A stretch of DNA of 45,457 bases from Parvularculaceae bacterium. GTDB taxonomy: Bacteria; Pseudomonadota; Alphaproteobacteria; Caulobacterales; Parvularculaceae. The stretch spans positions 1-45,457 of the forward strand of contig JABSRH010000003.1 of NCBI GenBank assembly GCA_013215175.1, given 5' to 3'. A program made the position numbers and the translations under genes. The notes beneath the pieces are model-generated. The model had not been told where the DNA came from and did no database searches. It saw nothing but the letters and a program-made list of their open reading frames with translations. Below are positions 9,195-16,913 of this stretch, piece after piece. Positions within the stretch are counted from its first letter, which is position 1, and every line of letters starts with the position of its first letter.

Positions 9195-9291
9195 CCCGCA
9201 AGAGGGCCCGCCAAACAAGAAGCAGTGAACGGGTTGTTGCGCGGTGCAGCTTCGTGAAGGCTAGACCCGCGTTTGAGGAGTTGGGTCAACC

Positions 9292-9681
9292 ATGAAGATG
9301 TACATCAAGAGCGTGAGTGTCGATGATCAGACCAAGGCACTGGATTTCTACACGAATAAGCTTGGCTTCACGGTCAAACACGACATCCCCTTGGGCGAAT
9401 TCCGCTGGCTGACGGTGGTGTCGCCGGAGGAGCCTGATGGTGTTGAACTGGGCCTCGAGCCCAACGCGCACCCGGCGACCAAGGCTTATCAAGCGGCGCT
9501 AAAGGCCGATGGCATTCCGTTCACGGCGTTCAGCGTGGACGATATCGAGGCCGAGGTCACCAAGCTCGAAGGCCTCGGCGTGCAGTTCACCGTGCCGCCG
9601 ACGAAAGCCGGCGGCGCCACGTTGGCGATCTTCGATGATACTTGTGGGAACCTCATCCAGCTGCTGCAGCTCGACGGCTAA
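9292..9681 (+). CDS. VOC family (glyoxalase/bleomycin-resistance-like) protein
   Basis: This 129-aa single-domain protein has the vicinal-oxygen-chelate pattern: an opening YIKSVSVDDQTKALDFYTNK, GFTVKHD and VELGL in the first repeat, then FTAFSVDDIEAEVTKLEGLGV and an ending ATLAIFDDTCGNLIQLLQL in the second. The terminal CGNLIQL with an Asp just before it matches the metal-site strand of the fold. It resembles the small VOC proteins next to hydrolases or regulators, and the substrate is unknown. GAGGAG lies about eleven bases upstream of the ATG. It is convergent with the dihydroorotase gene, 15 bases apart. Confidence 0.88.
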   Translation: MKMYIKSVSVDDQTKALDFYTNKLGFTVKHDIPLGEFRWLTVVSPEEPDGVELGLEPNAHPATKAYQAALKADGIPFTAFSVDDIEAEVTKLEGLGVQFTVPPTKAGGATLAIFDDTCGNLIQLLQLDG

Positions 9682-9696
9682 CAGCAGCAGCCCTCC

Positions 9697-11049
9697 TTAA
9701 ACGGCAGGCACAGCTCGCGGCTCAAGCGTCTCGTTGAATTGGACAGGGATGCCGCCGCCACGCTGGGTGATCTCACCGTCGCGCATGACGAACCGTCCAC
9801 GGACAATGGTGGCCAAAGGCCAACCTGTGGCCTCGAACCCATCATAGGGCGTCCAGCCGCATTTCGACTTGGACCACTCCGCCGTGATGGTCTCTTTGCG
9901 CTTGAGGTCCACCACCGTGAAATCAGCGTCGTAACCTTCGGCGATGCGCCCCTTCGTGGCCATGCCGAAGACGCGCTGCGGCCCGGCGCTGGTGAGATCC
10001 ACAAAGCGCTCCAGCGTTAGTCTGCCGTTCGCCACGTGCGTGAGCATGACCGGCACCATGGTCTGCACACCCGGCGTGCCCGAAGGCGATTTGGGATAGG
10101 GTTGGTCCTTTTCCTCCGCGGTGTGAGGCGCATGGTCCGAGGCCAGAACATCAACCAAACCAGCGTTCAGTGCACGCCAGATCCCGTCTTGGTGGCGTTG
10201 CTCGCGGATCGGTGGATTTTGCTGGGCATAGGCGCCGAGCCGATCATAGGCATCATGTGCAGCCAGGGTCAGATGGTTCGGCAGCACCTCAACCGAAGCG
10301 ACATCCTTCGCATGCAGAAGAATATCCATCTCCTCCGCGGTTGAAATGTGAAGGACGTGAATGCGCTTGCCGACCTTGCGAGCGATGTTGATGAGCCGCT
10401 TGGTTGACGAGACGGCGGTCTCCACATCGCGGACGACGGCGTGGGAGTGCCAGTTGCCCTCCTCCGCCAGATGCGCACGCTCCTTCAGACGGAACTCATC
10501 TTCAGAATGGAACGCGGCACGCCGCTTGATGGCGCGCAGAACCGCTTCGACGCCTTCGTCGTCGTGAACCAAGAGCGAGCCGGTTGAGGCGCCCATGAAG
10601 ACCTTGACGCCGCAGCAGCCCGGCATCTGTTCCATCTCCGCCAAGAGCGGGGGGTTCTCGTGGGTGGCTCCAGCAAAGAACGCGTGGTCGACATCCATGC
10701 GGTCCTTAGCCCGCGCGAGCTTATCCAACAGCAAGTCCGGCGTGGTGGTCGATGGCTGTGTGTTCGGCATCTCGAAGACGGTGCACACGCCGCCCATGGC
10801 TGCTGATCGCGCGCCGGTCTCAAGATCCTCTTTGTGCACTGGGCCCGGTTCACGGAAGTGCACCTGGCTATCAATCACGCCAGGCAGCACATGGAGCCCC
10901 GTGGCATCATAAACCTCGCCGGCGTCGGCGGTGGACAGATCGCCAATCACAGCGATTTTGCCGTCCCTGATGCCCACATCGCTGAGCCCCTGTCCACCCG
11001 GGGTCACCAGGGTGCCACCTCGCAAAATGAGATCAAACACAGCTGTCAT
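9697..11049 (-). CDS. pyrC: Dihydroorotase, class I-like amidohydrolase
   Basis: This 450-aa cytoplasmic zinc amidohydrolase would cyclise carbamoyl-aspartate to dihydroorotate in pyrimidine synthesis. It has the metal-binding DSQVHFREPG (His-x-His-like start), the substrate-binding FEMPNTQPSTTT, HVLHISTAEE, and the catalytic ASDHAPHTAEEK near residue 305. The opening FDLILRGGTLVTPGG and the C-terminal FTVVDLKRKETI complete the composite beta-sandwich. The close relatives allantoinase and dihydropyrimidinase are alternatives, but the REPG and MPNT motifs favour dihydroorotase. The gene stands alone; no other pyr gene is visible. Confidence 0.87.
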   Translation of the reverse strand: MTAVFDLILRGGTLVTPGGQGLSDVGIRDGKIAVIGDLSTADAGEVYDATGLHVLPGVIDSQVHFREPGPVHKEDLETGARSAAMGGVCTVFEMPNTQPSTTTPDLLLDKLARAKDRMDVDHAFFAGATHENPPLLAEMEQMPGCCGVKVFMGASTGSLLVHDDEGVEAVLRAIKRRAAFHSEDEFRLKERAHLAEEGNWHSHAVVRDVETAVSSTKRLINIARKVGKRIHVLHISTAEEMDILLHAKDVASVEVLPNHLTLAAHDAYDRLGAYAQQNPPIREQRHQDGIWRALNAGLVDVLASDHAPHTAEEKDQPYPKSPSGTPGVQTMVPVMLTHVANGRLTLERFVDLTSAGPQRVFGMATKGRIAEGYDADFTVVDLKRKETITAEWSKSKCGWTPYDGFEATGWPLATIVRGRFVMRDGEITQRGGGIPVQFNETLEPRAVPAV

Positions 11050-11266
11050 CGTACAATCCTCGCCACACCCAAAGGGAACTAGTCGGGACCCTCATCGAAA
11101 CAATCGCGATCGGCTGCAAGGGGTTTTCCCTTCAAGCCGCTTGTCGGCGTACGGTCGCTGCGAAGGTAGAAGCGCGACCACGCCCCTCACCCCGCTAGAG
11201 CTAGCCAGCGCAGTTTGCGGGGCCTATGTGCTGGGCAAATTTGTGCGACTGTTAAAGGACGGCCCC

Positions 11267-11476
11267 ATGCTCACGGCGCTTCAGTACTTCCTCATCCCGA
11301 TCGCTATCCTCGCCACCACGGTATTCTTGGGCCTGGGGATCTACTCCCTCGCGCGAGGTGGTGAGTTCGCAGCGAAAAACTCCAACAAGCTCATGCGGTA
11401 CCGCGTGGCGGCGCAAGCCGTGGCCGTGGCTCTTTTGGTGATCTTCAGCCTTCTGCTGTCGCGCGGCGGAAACTGA
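11267..11476 (+). CDS. Twin-transmembrane HIG1-domain small protein
   Basis: This 69-aa protein has two membrane helices: residues 5-25 (LQYFLIPIAILATTVFLGLG) and 46-65 (VAAQAVAVALLVIFSLLLS). They are joined by a basic loop (ARGGEFAAKNSNKLMRYRV) typical of the hypoxia-induced-gene-1 (HIG1) family. The ORF track extends the frame to 10931, but ATG 11267 has AAAGGA about eight bases upstream and gives the normal family length. Homologues, including mitochondrial ones, bind respiratory complexes. The next gene starts three bases after its stop, and this pairing with cobalamin adenosyltransferase recurs in alphaproteobacteria as I recall. Confidence 0.85.
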   Translation: MLTALQYFLIPIAILATTVFLGLGIYSLARGGEFAAKNSNKLMRYRVAAQAVAVALLVIFSLLLSRGGN

Positions 11477-11479
11477 TCC

Positions 11480-12052
11480 ATGGTTGTTCTGAACAAGATC
11501 TACACCCGCACCGGCGATGCGGGCACGACTGGCGTCGTCACCGGTCAACGCTTGGCCAAGACGCATGCTCGGATTGTCGCCATTGGTGACGTGGATGAGC
11601 TGAACGCAGCGATAGGCGTGGCCATGGACCATGGCCTCAGTGACGACCTGCGCGGCATGTTGCTCGCCATCCAGAACGATCTGTTCGATCTTGGTGCTGA
11701 CTTGGCAACGCCGGAGACCCTCAAGGGCGAGCTTCGCTTGGGCGAGAACCGGCCGGGGCGCCTGGAAGAGATGATCGACACGATCAATGAGGCCCTGCCA
11801 CCACTGGAGAGTTTTGTGCTGCCGTCGGGCCCTGGCGGCGCGGGTGCGCTGCATTTGGCTCGCGCGGTGGCTCGGCGGGCTGAGCGTTCGGTCTGGGCCC
11901 TTGCTGAGCTGCCTAAGCCCGAAGGCCGGGTCTCGGCGCCGGTCACGCAGTTCCTGAACCGCCTCTCCGATTTCCTCTTCGTGGCGGCCCGCAAGGCCAG
12001 CCGCGACGGCGGCGGCGAAGTCCTCTGGGTCCCTGGCGGCGCGTCGGAATAA
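11480..12052 (+). CDS. cobO: Cob(I)alamin adenosyltransferase, PduO type
   Basis: This 190-aa cytoplasmic enzyme transfers the adenosyl group of ATP to cob(I)alamin or its corrinoid precursor. It shows the ATP-binding opening IYTRTGDAGTTG, then AIGDVDELNAAIG and the late ARAVARRAERSV plus LNRLSDFLFVAAR motifs of the PduO/MMAB family, which is not homologous to the CobA/BtuR type. Length is normal. It sits three bases behind the HIG1 gene. In relatives I recall, this pair runs straight into etfBA; here two VPLPA-type genes intervene. The gene symbol is a functional label only. Confidence 0.92.
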   Translation: MVVLNKIYTRTGDAGTTGVVTGQRLAKTHARIVAIGDVDELNAAIGVAMDHGLSDDLRGMLLAIQNDLFDLGADLATPETLKGELRLGENRPGRLEEMIDTINEALPPLESFVLPSGPGGAGALHLARAVARRAERSVWALAELPKPEGRVSAPVTQFLNRLSDFLFVAARKASRDGGGEVLWVPGGASE

Positions 12053-12057
12053 ACCCA

Positions 12058-12089
12058 AACGGCCACGGATCGCCTGATCCGTGGTCGTT
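12058..12089 (+). terminator. Hairpin after cobalamin adenosyltransferase
   Basis: CCACGGATC and GATCCGTGG form a perfect nine-base stem with loop GCCT, and the stem extends outward with G-T pairs. Only a short T-poor tail (TCGTTAT) follows, so intrinsic termination may be weak. Confidence 0.45.
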
Positions 12090-12148
12090 ATAGGAGCGCC
12101 GCCGATCAACGGGTCTGGCAGGCGACGCTTGGGGGAACTGGTGTTTTT

Positions 12149-12805
12149 TTAGGAAGCCATCTTCTTGAAGAACCGGCGCAGCCCGCCGCCTGCGATAGCT
12201 GCGCCGAAGAGGGGCGCTGCTGCGGGTACGGGCACGGGGGACAGGTCTTCATCGACGCTGAACTCGTCGAAGGCGATGCCGAGATTGCCGCGTGAGCGCT
12301 CGCCGCTCATTTCGACTTTCGCGATATCAGCGCCTAGGTCAGAAAAGCCCACGTGAGTGACTTTGCGATTGCCGGTTCCAGGATCACCCGCTTTGATCGT
12401 CTTGTGCGCCAAGAGCTCGCCCATGACGTCGTAGACCGAGACGTCGAAGACCTCGTCGCCATCGATATCCGCCATTTTGAAGCTTAAGCCGCTAACAGGT
12501 GTAGCATAAGTGATGATGAGATCGGTGATACCGTCATCGAATGACGTTCCCATAAAGTAATCACCGAAAGCATCAGCTGGGTCGGGCAAATCGTTGGGCC
12601 AAAAACCAGCAGCGGGTGGACCCACGAGAACAAGTTTCAGCTGATCCGAGGAAGCGAATTGGACGCCATATTCATCGAGAAACTCATCACCTTCGATGAT
12701 CATTTCACCATCAGCAGCACCGGCCTCTTCGAAGTTTAAGACTTTACCTTGCGCAATGCCAAAAAACATCAGACTAGCGGCGGTAGTCAGCAGAACTTTC
12801 TTCAT
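12149..12805 (-). CDS. Exported protein with variant VPLPA-type tail
   Basis: This 218-aa protein begins MKKVLLTTAASLMFFGIAQG, a clean Sec signal. An acidic beta-rich mature domain follows, with LNFEEAGAADG, a central FDDGITDLIITYATPVSGL and a late IAFDEFSVDED. That pattern is common in surface proteins with these sorting tails. The C-terminus SPVPVPAAAPLFGAAIAGGG then RRFFKKMAS has the motif, helix and basic tail, but the tail is longer and aromatic. ATG 12805 is chosen because GGGGA sits seven bases upstream; the ORF-track ATG 12811 would leave only one base of spacing. Function is unknown. It is divergent from the next VPLPA-type gene across a 183-base gap. Confidence 0.82.
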   Translation of the reverse strand: MKKVLLTTAASLMFFGIAQGKVLNFEEAGAADGEMIIEGDEFLDEYGVQFASSDQLKLVLVGPPAAGFWPNDLPDPADAFGDYFMGTSFDDGITDLIITYATPVSGLSFKMADIDGDEVFDVSVYDVMGELLAHKTIKAGDPGTGNRKVTHVGFSDLGADIAKVEMSGERSRGNLGIAFDEFSVDEDLSPVPVPAAAPLFGAAIAGGGLRRFFKKMAS

Positions 12806-12861
12806 GATCATTTCCCCGTAATCGTGAGTTGGTCTTCATCCGTTGATGTCACCAACCTACT

Positions 12862-12886
12862 AGAATGGAGCGGTCCGCCCCATTCT
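12862..12886. promoter_or_regulatory. 25-base near-perfect palindrome between two divergent VPLPA-type genes
   Basis: AGAATGGAGCGG and CCGCCCCATTCT are arms around a central T with one mismatched pair (A12869/C12879). It lies in the divergent promoter region, 57 bases from one start and about 100 from the other, so a dimeric regulator site is a reasonable guess. A second nested inverted repeat (AACACTG/CAGTGTT enclosing ACCT/AGGT) lies at 12901-12941. Confidence 0.5.
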
Positions 12887-12988
12887 CCGGATGGCTCGCC
12901 AACACTGACCTTTCGGGTAGGTCAGGCCCCGAAACAGTGTTGTCAGTTGGTCAGCGTCCAGTGCGCTACCAACCGAGGGGAATTTTCT

Positions 12989-13615
12989 TTGTTCAAACAT
13001 TTAATTGCGGCTGCAGCCGTTGCTCTACTACCGATCACCGCCTCTGCCGAAACGATTGTCATCGATGGCGGCCAGGGCCAAAGTATCTTTGGTGGCGAGG
13101 GTCGGGGCCGTGGGATCAGCTTTATCGCCAACCAGGATTTCTCAATCGATTCCGCTGGCATCTTCTTCGACCTGCTCAACGAGTCCTTCGATGTCCTCAT
13201 TTATTCGAGCACGAATGGTAGCGATACAGTCGCCCTTCTTGAAAGCGAGAGCGCGGTCGTCGGCGGCAGCGGCTCCGCGTGGTACGATATTTCGGTCGAT
13301 TTTGATTTCCTGGCGGGTAACTACTACTTCGTCGGTTTTCAGCCGTCCGACCTCGGCACCAGCGATTGGTCCGGTGGTAATGGATTTTACGAAAGCGACT
13401 CCGCTGTTCTTCCTCTTGACCTTGGTGTGCTGACAGCCATCGACGGTGCCGAAGGAAATCAGGCCGACGGTTGGGGCTTCGCCAATACGCTTCACCCTGT
13501 CATACGCTTCAACGGCGTCGACAGTGCTGCTGTCCCCTTGCCAGCTGCGCCTCTACTGATGCTCACGGGCCTGGCGGGCCTGGCAGCGGCGCAACGCAAA
13601 AAGAAAGCCGCATAA
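12989..13615 (+). CDS. Exported protein with VPLPA-CTERM-type tail
   Basis: This 208-aa protein begins (M)FKHLIAAAAVALLPITASA, a signal peptide. The mature part is beta-rich and acidic with FDVLIYSSTNGSDTV, AWYDISVDFDFLAGNYYFVGF and a tryptophan/glycine segment. The end AAVPLPAAPLLMLTGLAGLAAAQRKKKAA is a full sorting signal. The ORF track extends to 12749, but TTG 12989 has GAGGGGAA just upstream and gives the signal peptide at the N-terminus. Function is unknown. It ends before a strong terminator and is followed by etfBA. Confidence 0.83.
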   Translation: MFKHLIAAAAVALLPITASAETIVIDGGQGQSIFGGEGRGRGISFIANQDFSIDSAGIFFDLLNESFDVLIYSSTNGSDTVALLESESAVVGGSGSAWYDISVDFDFLAGNYYFVGFQPSDLGTSDWSGGNGFYESDSAVLPLDLGVLTAIDGAEGNQADGWGFANTLHPVIRFNGVDSAAVPLPAAPLLMLTGLAGLAAAQRKKKAA

Positions 13616-13639
13616 GCCACAGCTCAACGTCTTTGATGG

Positions 13640-13664
13640 GGTCGCTCTCTGGAGCGGCCTTTTT
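13640..13664 (+). terminator. Intrinsic terminator after VPLPA-type gene
   Basis: GGTCGCTC pairs with GAGCGGCC (one G-T pair) around a four-base loop, followed by TTTTT. This separates the VPLPA-type gene from etfB. Confidence 0.8.
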
Positions 13665-13786
13665 GTTATGGGAGCCAGGCGCTTCAGCCAGCTGAAATCA
13701 ACTGAAACCAGTCGCCTCGTTGCAATGCCCTCGCAGCGAGGTGTAGGGGCACCTCAAAAGTCATCAACTAGCGTAAGGAGTGACGC

Positions 13787-14536
13787 ATGAAGGTGCTCGT
13801 CCCCGTCAAACGGGTGGTGGACTACAACGTCAAAGTCCGTGTGAAATCAGACAATACCGACGTAGATCTCGCCAACGTCAAAATGTCCATGAACCCCTTC
13901 GACGAAATCGCCGTCGAAGAAGCCGTTCGTATGAAAGAGGCTGGTCTGGCCGAAGAGATCATCGTGGTCTCCATTGGCCCTGAAAAAGCCCAGGACCAAA
14001 TCCGCCAGGCTCTCGCCATGGGCGCAGACCGCGGCCTGCTGCTGACCACCGATGAGGACGTCGAAAGCCTCGCCGTGGCCAAGCTGCTGCAAAAGGTCTG
14101 TGAGGAAGAAAGCCCGCAGATCGTGATCATGGGCAAGCAAGCCATCGACGACGACCGCAACCAGACTGGTCAGATGCTGGGCGCCCTTCTCGGCTGGCCA
14201 CAAGGCACCTTCGCTTCGGAAGTGAAGAAGGAAGGCGACAAGCTGCACGTCACCCGTGAGATCGACGGCGGTCTGCAGACCGTGGCGCTGAACCTGCCAG
14301 CCATCGTCACCACCGACCTGCGCCTGAACGAGCCTCGCTACGCTTCGCTGCCGAACATCATGAAGGCGAAGAAAAAGCCGCTGGAGAAAAAAGCTGCCGC
14401 TGACCTGGGTGTGGACCTGGCGCCGCGCCTAACTAAGCTCAAAGTCACCGAGCCGCCCAAGCGCGAAGCCGGTATCAAGGTCGAGAGCATCGAACAGCTC
14501 GTCGACAAACTGAAAAACGAAGCGGGAGTTCTGTAA
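13787..14536 (+). CDS. etfB: Electron transfer flavoprotein subunit beta
   Basis: This 249-aa AMP-binding subunit of ETF carries electrons from acyl-CoA dehydrogenases to ETF:ubiquinone oxidoreductase. It opens [19 protein letters not shown], typical of the group I (housekeeping) type, with the family segments [16 protein letters not shown] and [27 protein letters not shown] and the late [30 protein letters not shown]. The ribosome site AAGGAG is close to the ATG. Its TAA shares one base with the ATG of etfA. Confidence 0.97.
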   Translation: MKVLVPVKRVVDYNVKVRVKSDNTDVDLANVKMSMNPFDEIAVEEAVRMKEAGLAEEIIVVSIGPEKAQDQIRQALAMGADRGLLLTTDEDVESLAVAKLLQKVCEEESPQIVIMGKQAIDDDRNQTGQMLGALLGWPQGTFASEVKKEGDKLHVTREIDGGLQTVALNLPAIVTTDLRLNEPRYASLPNIMKAKKKPLEKKAAADLGVDLAPRLTKLKVTEPPKREAGIKVESIEQLVDKLKNEAGVL

Positions 14537-15465
14537 TGGCCGTCCTCGTTATTGCTGATCACAACAATGCTGAACTCAACGACGCCACGCTGAAGGTTGT
14601 TGGCGCAGCCCAGAAAATGGGTGGCGACATCCACGTGCTCGTCGCTGGCGAAGGCGCTGGTGCCGTCGCTGAGGCAGCTTCGAAAATCAACGGCGTGAGC
14701 AAAGTGCTGCACGCTGACGATGTCAACTATGCCAAGCGTCTGGCCGAGCCTATGGCCGAGCTGGTGATCGGCCTGGCTGGCTCCTACGATCACATCGTCG
14801 CTTCGTCGGGTACGGACGGTAAGAACTTCATGCCGCGCGTCGCTGCCATGCTCGACGTGATGCAGATCTCCGTGATCACCGGTGTTGAGAGCGCTGACAC
14901 GTTCGTGCGACCGATCTACGCTGGCAACGCCATGGCAACGGTGCAGTCTTCGGATGCCAAGAAAGTCATCACTGTTCAGCCTACGGCGTTTGACGCTGTG
15001 GCCCTTGACGGCTCCGCCGCTGTGGAAGCCATCGGCAACGGTGCATTCCCGTCGATTTCTGAGTTCGTCGCTGAAGAGCTGACCAAGTCGGACCGTCCTG
15101 AACTGGCCGGTGCGAAGATCGTCATCTCCGGTGGCCGTGCTCTGGGTTCGAACGAAGCGTTCGAGCAGTACATCTATCCGACTGCGGACAAACTGGGTGC
15201 CGCTATCGGCGCCTCGCGTGCTGCGGTGGACGCGGGCTACATGCCGAACGACTACCAAGTCGGCCAAACCGGCAAGGTTGTTGCTCCTGAGCTCTACATC
15301 GCCGTGGGCATCTCGGGCGCCATCCAGCACCTCGCTGGTATGAAGGACTCGAAGATCATCGTGGCCATCAACAAGGACGAAGAAGCCCCGATCTTCTCCG
15401 TTGCCGACTATGGCCTCGTGGGCGACCTCTTCGAGCTGATGCCGAAGCTGGAAGCCGCGCTGTAA
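14536..15465 (+). CDS. etfA: Electron transfer flavoprotein subunit alpha
   Basis: This 309-aa FAD-binding partner of EtfB opens [20 protein letters not shown]. The C-terminal FAD domain carries [14 protein letters not shown], the [29 protein letters not shown] signature and [13 protein letters not shown] before a final [11 protein letters not shown]. One-base overlap with etfB implies coupled translation, and a strong terminator follows. The 3-hydroxybutyryl-CoA dehydrogenase gene that often follows in alphaproteobacteria is not present here. Confidence 0.97.
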   Translation: MAVLVIADHNNAELNDATLKVVGAAQKMGGDIHVLVAGEGAGAVAEAASKINGVSKVLHADDVNYAKRLAEPMAELVIGLAGSYDHIVASSGTDGKNFMPRVAAMLDVMQISVITGVESADTFVRPIYAGNAMATVQSSDAKKVITVQPTAFDAVALDGSAAVEAIGNGAFPSISEFVAEELTKSDRPELAGAKIVISGGRALGSNEAFEQYIYPTADKLGAAIGASRAAVDAGYMPNDYQVGQTGKVVAPELYIAVGISGAIQHLAGMKDSKIIVAINKDEEAPIFSVADYGLVGDLFELMPKLEAAL

Positions 15466-15493
15466 GCACAGCCGCACAGAACTAAGATCAAAG

Positions 15494-15520
15494 GGCCGAC
15501 CTTCGCGTCGGCCTTTTTTT
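15494..15520 (+). terminator. Intrinsic terminator of etfBA
   Basis: GGCCGAC and GTCGGCC form a perfect seven-base stem around CTTCGC, followed by seven T. The T run overlaps the stop codon of the convergent gene. Confidence 0.93.
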
Positions 15521-16163
15521 ATTCCGTAGTGGGACGGTCGAGGTCTACCCAGACCTGAACATCGGGTGTGGCCTGGGCGATAAGGTCGAGCTCTTCTCGA
15601 GGCTGTGTCGATACGCTAGGCGCGACGTCAAACAGGCAAGTATCGCTTTGACGGCGGCAAACATTGAACGTGATGTCGAGCATGCCATCGCCGGCATCGC
15701 CCACGAGACCGACGACTTCGTACCGTCCACCCGAACCGTCTTCGAGCGAAAGCTTGGTGGAGGCGCCGGGCTCTGCAAGCAAAAAGAAGTCGCCACTGAT
15801 CCGGGTGCTCTCACGTCTAACTTGCGAGACGTTACGCCCTTCCTCCACTTTGACCGTGGACCGGTCGGTGATCATCACCCGGCCCGACCAGCCCTCCACG
15901 CGGTCGCGACCGAACGGCGCAAAGACCAGCGACAGCACCGCCAGCGTTGCCGTCACCAGGCCTAAGAAGAACCAAGCACCGCGGGACAGCCACGGATTGG
16001 CAGCATGAGTAGTTGCGCCGTCCAATTGCAGGCCATCCCCCGATTGCCCGAGGGTCTTTCGCACCACTTCACTGACAGGTAGGCCTTCAGCTTCCGCCCG
16101 TTTGGCGAGCTGATCTTTCTCCTCAGGCGACAAGCGGCTCTCGATTTTCTCGGACTTTTTCAT
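15519..16163 (-). CDS. Ribbon-helix-helix-like N-terminus fused to membrane anchor and periplasmic domain
   Basis: This 214-aa protein is unrecognised as a whole. Residues 5-40 (KIESRLSPEEKDQLAKRAEA, then LPVSEVVRKTLG) read as the strand, helix A and helix B of a CopG/Arc-type ribbon-helix-helix fold. A single membrane segment follows near 62-85 (AWFFLGLVTATLAVLSLVFA), then a roughly 120-residue domain with two cysteines (CRRQSDTC), presumably periplasmic. A DNA-binding fold on a membrane-anchored protein is unusual; the N-terminus may instead be a dimerisation module. ATG 16163 is preferred to TTG 16175. Its stop overlaps the etfA terminator. Confidence 0.7.
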   Translation of the reverse strand: MKKSEKIESRLSPEEKDQLAKRAEAEGLPVSEVVRKTLGQSGDGLQLDGATTHAANPWLSRGAWFFLGLVTATLAVLSLVFAPFGRDRVEGWSGRVMITDRSTVKVEEGRNVSQVRRESTRISGDFFLLAEPGASTKLSLEDGSGGRYEVVGLVGDAGDGMLDITFNVCRRQSDTCLFDVAPSVSTQPREELDLIAQATPDVQVWVDLDRPTTE

Positions 16164-16254
16164 GCGTGGCCCCAATCACTGGCTTAGGCTTGATAAAGCA
16201 CCGGAAACCGAGCTGACCACCGGTTTCTTGTCACGTCAGGACAGCGTTCTGGTC

Positions 16255-16266
16255 ATGTCATGACAT
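16255..16266. promoter_or_regulatory. 12-base perfect palindrome in divergent gap
   Basis: ATGTCATGACAT is a perfect palindrome 28 bases before the start at 16295 and in the shared upstream region of the ribbon-helix-helix-like gene. A GAAACCG/CGGTTTC inverted repeat lies about 30 bases further left. An operator role is inference. Confidence 0.35.
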
Positions 16267-16294
16267 TGCGCCAGCTCGGGTTGAACTTGGAACG

Positions 16295-16900
16295 ATGTTC
16301 ACCGACTGTCCTACGATGAGCCCAGAGATCATAACCCTCGAGATTGATGCCGAAGACGGCATCCTCGCGCTGTTAGCAACTTCCGCCTACCGATCGTTTG
16401 TCTCGAGCGATTGGACCTATGAGCAGATCTTGAGCCACATCGCTGCCGAGACGGCCGCGCGGAACATTCTCGCCTGGGAATGCGGCGACGGCGGCAATGT
16501 CTACCGCTTGGAAGTGGTTTACGGTACATCGGAGGTTCAGGGCCATCGCACGATTAGCGGCACCATCTTGCCCAGCAGCGGCCAGCTGCACCTTTGTTCG
16601 TATACCGCGCTGACCATGGCGGCACAGTTCGAGGACGAGGTGCTTCCTGCCAAGGATGAGGAGCACTTGGTGATCAACGTGGAAGCCGTGCCCACTCGGG
16701 TGCGCTTGATCCAACTCTATGATCCAGCGTCCGACCTCAGGGCTTTCATCGGTCCACACTTCCGGATCGAGCTGGCTCCAGGCGAAGCCGAAGGCTGGTT
16801 AGGCGTGGCGTGGGAGACGGTCAGCACCTCGGCTAGCACCACGGCCGAAAGGCCAAGAAGTGGCCTGGGCGGGCTGCTGTCGCGGCTGTGGCGCCGTTGA
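16295..16900 (+). CDS. Unrecognised soluble protein
   Basis: This 201-aa protein has no signal peptide or membrane segment. I do not recognise the family. Notable segments are EIDAEDGILALLATSAYRSF, AARNILAWECGDGGNVYRLEV, LHLCSYTALTMAAQFEDEVLP and IGPHFRIELAPGEAEGWLGVAW, with a basic end LLSRLWRR. Amino-acid composition and codon use look like its neighbours, so it is probably a real gene. ATG 16295 has only a weak ribosome site (TTGGAA); ATG 16316 is possible. It is divergent from the ribbon-helix-helix-like gene and convergent with the DUF2891 lipoprotein gene. Confidence 0.65.
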   Translation: MFTDCPTMSPEIITLEIDAEDGILALLATSAYRSFVSSDWTYEQILSHIAAETAARNILAWECGDGGNVYRLEVVYGTSEVQGHRTISGTILPSSGQLHLCSYTALTMAAQFEDEVLPAKDEEHLVINVEAVPTRVRLIQLYDPASDLRAFIGPHFRIELAPGEAEGWLGVAWETVSTSASTTAERPRSGLGGLLSRLWRR

Positions 16901-16913
16901 AGGCGCCCTCGCC

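Noticed and set aside
11050-11266. Possible cobalamin riboswitch before the HIG1-adenosyltransferase pair
   Set aside because: I could not find the conserved B12-box core or matching stems; 217 bases are present but no support by eye.
11252-12109. 285-aa minus-strand ORF opposite the HIG1 and adenosyltransferase genes
   Set aside because: It spans two well-supported plus-strand genes and has shadow-like composition.
14338-15477. 379-aa minus-strand ORF opposite etfA
   Set aside because: Shadow frame of etfA/etfB, rich in His, Arg and Val with no recognisable motif.
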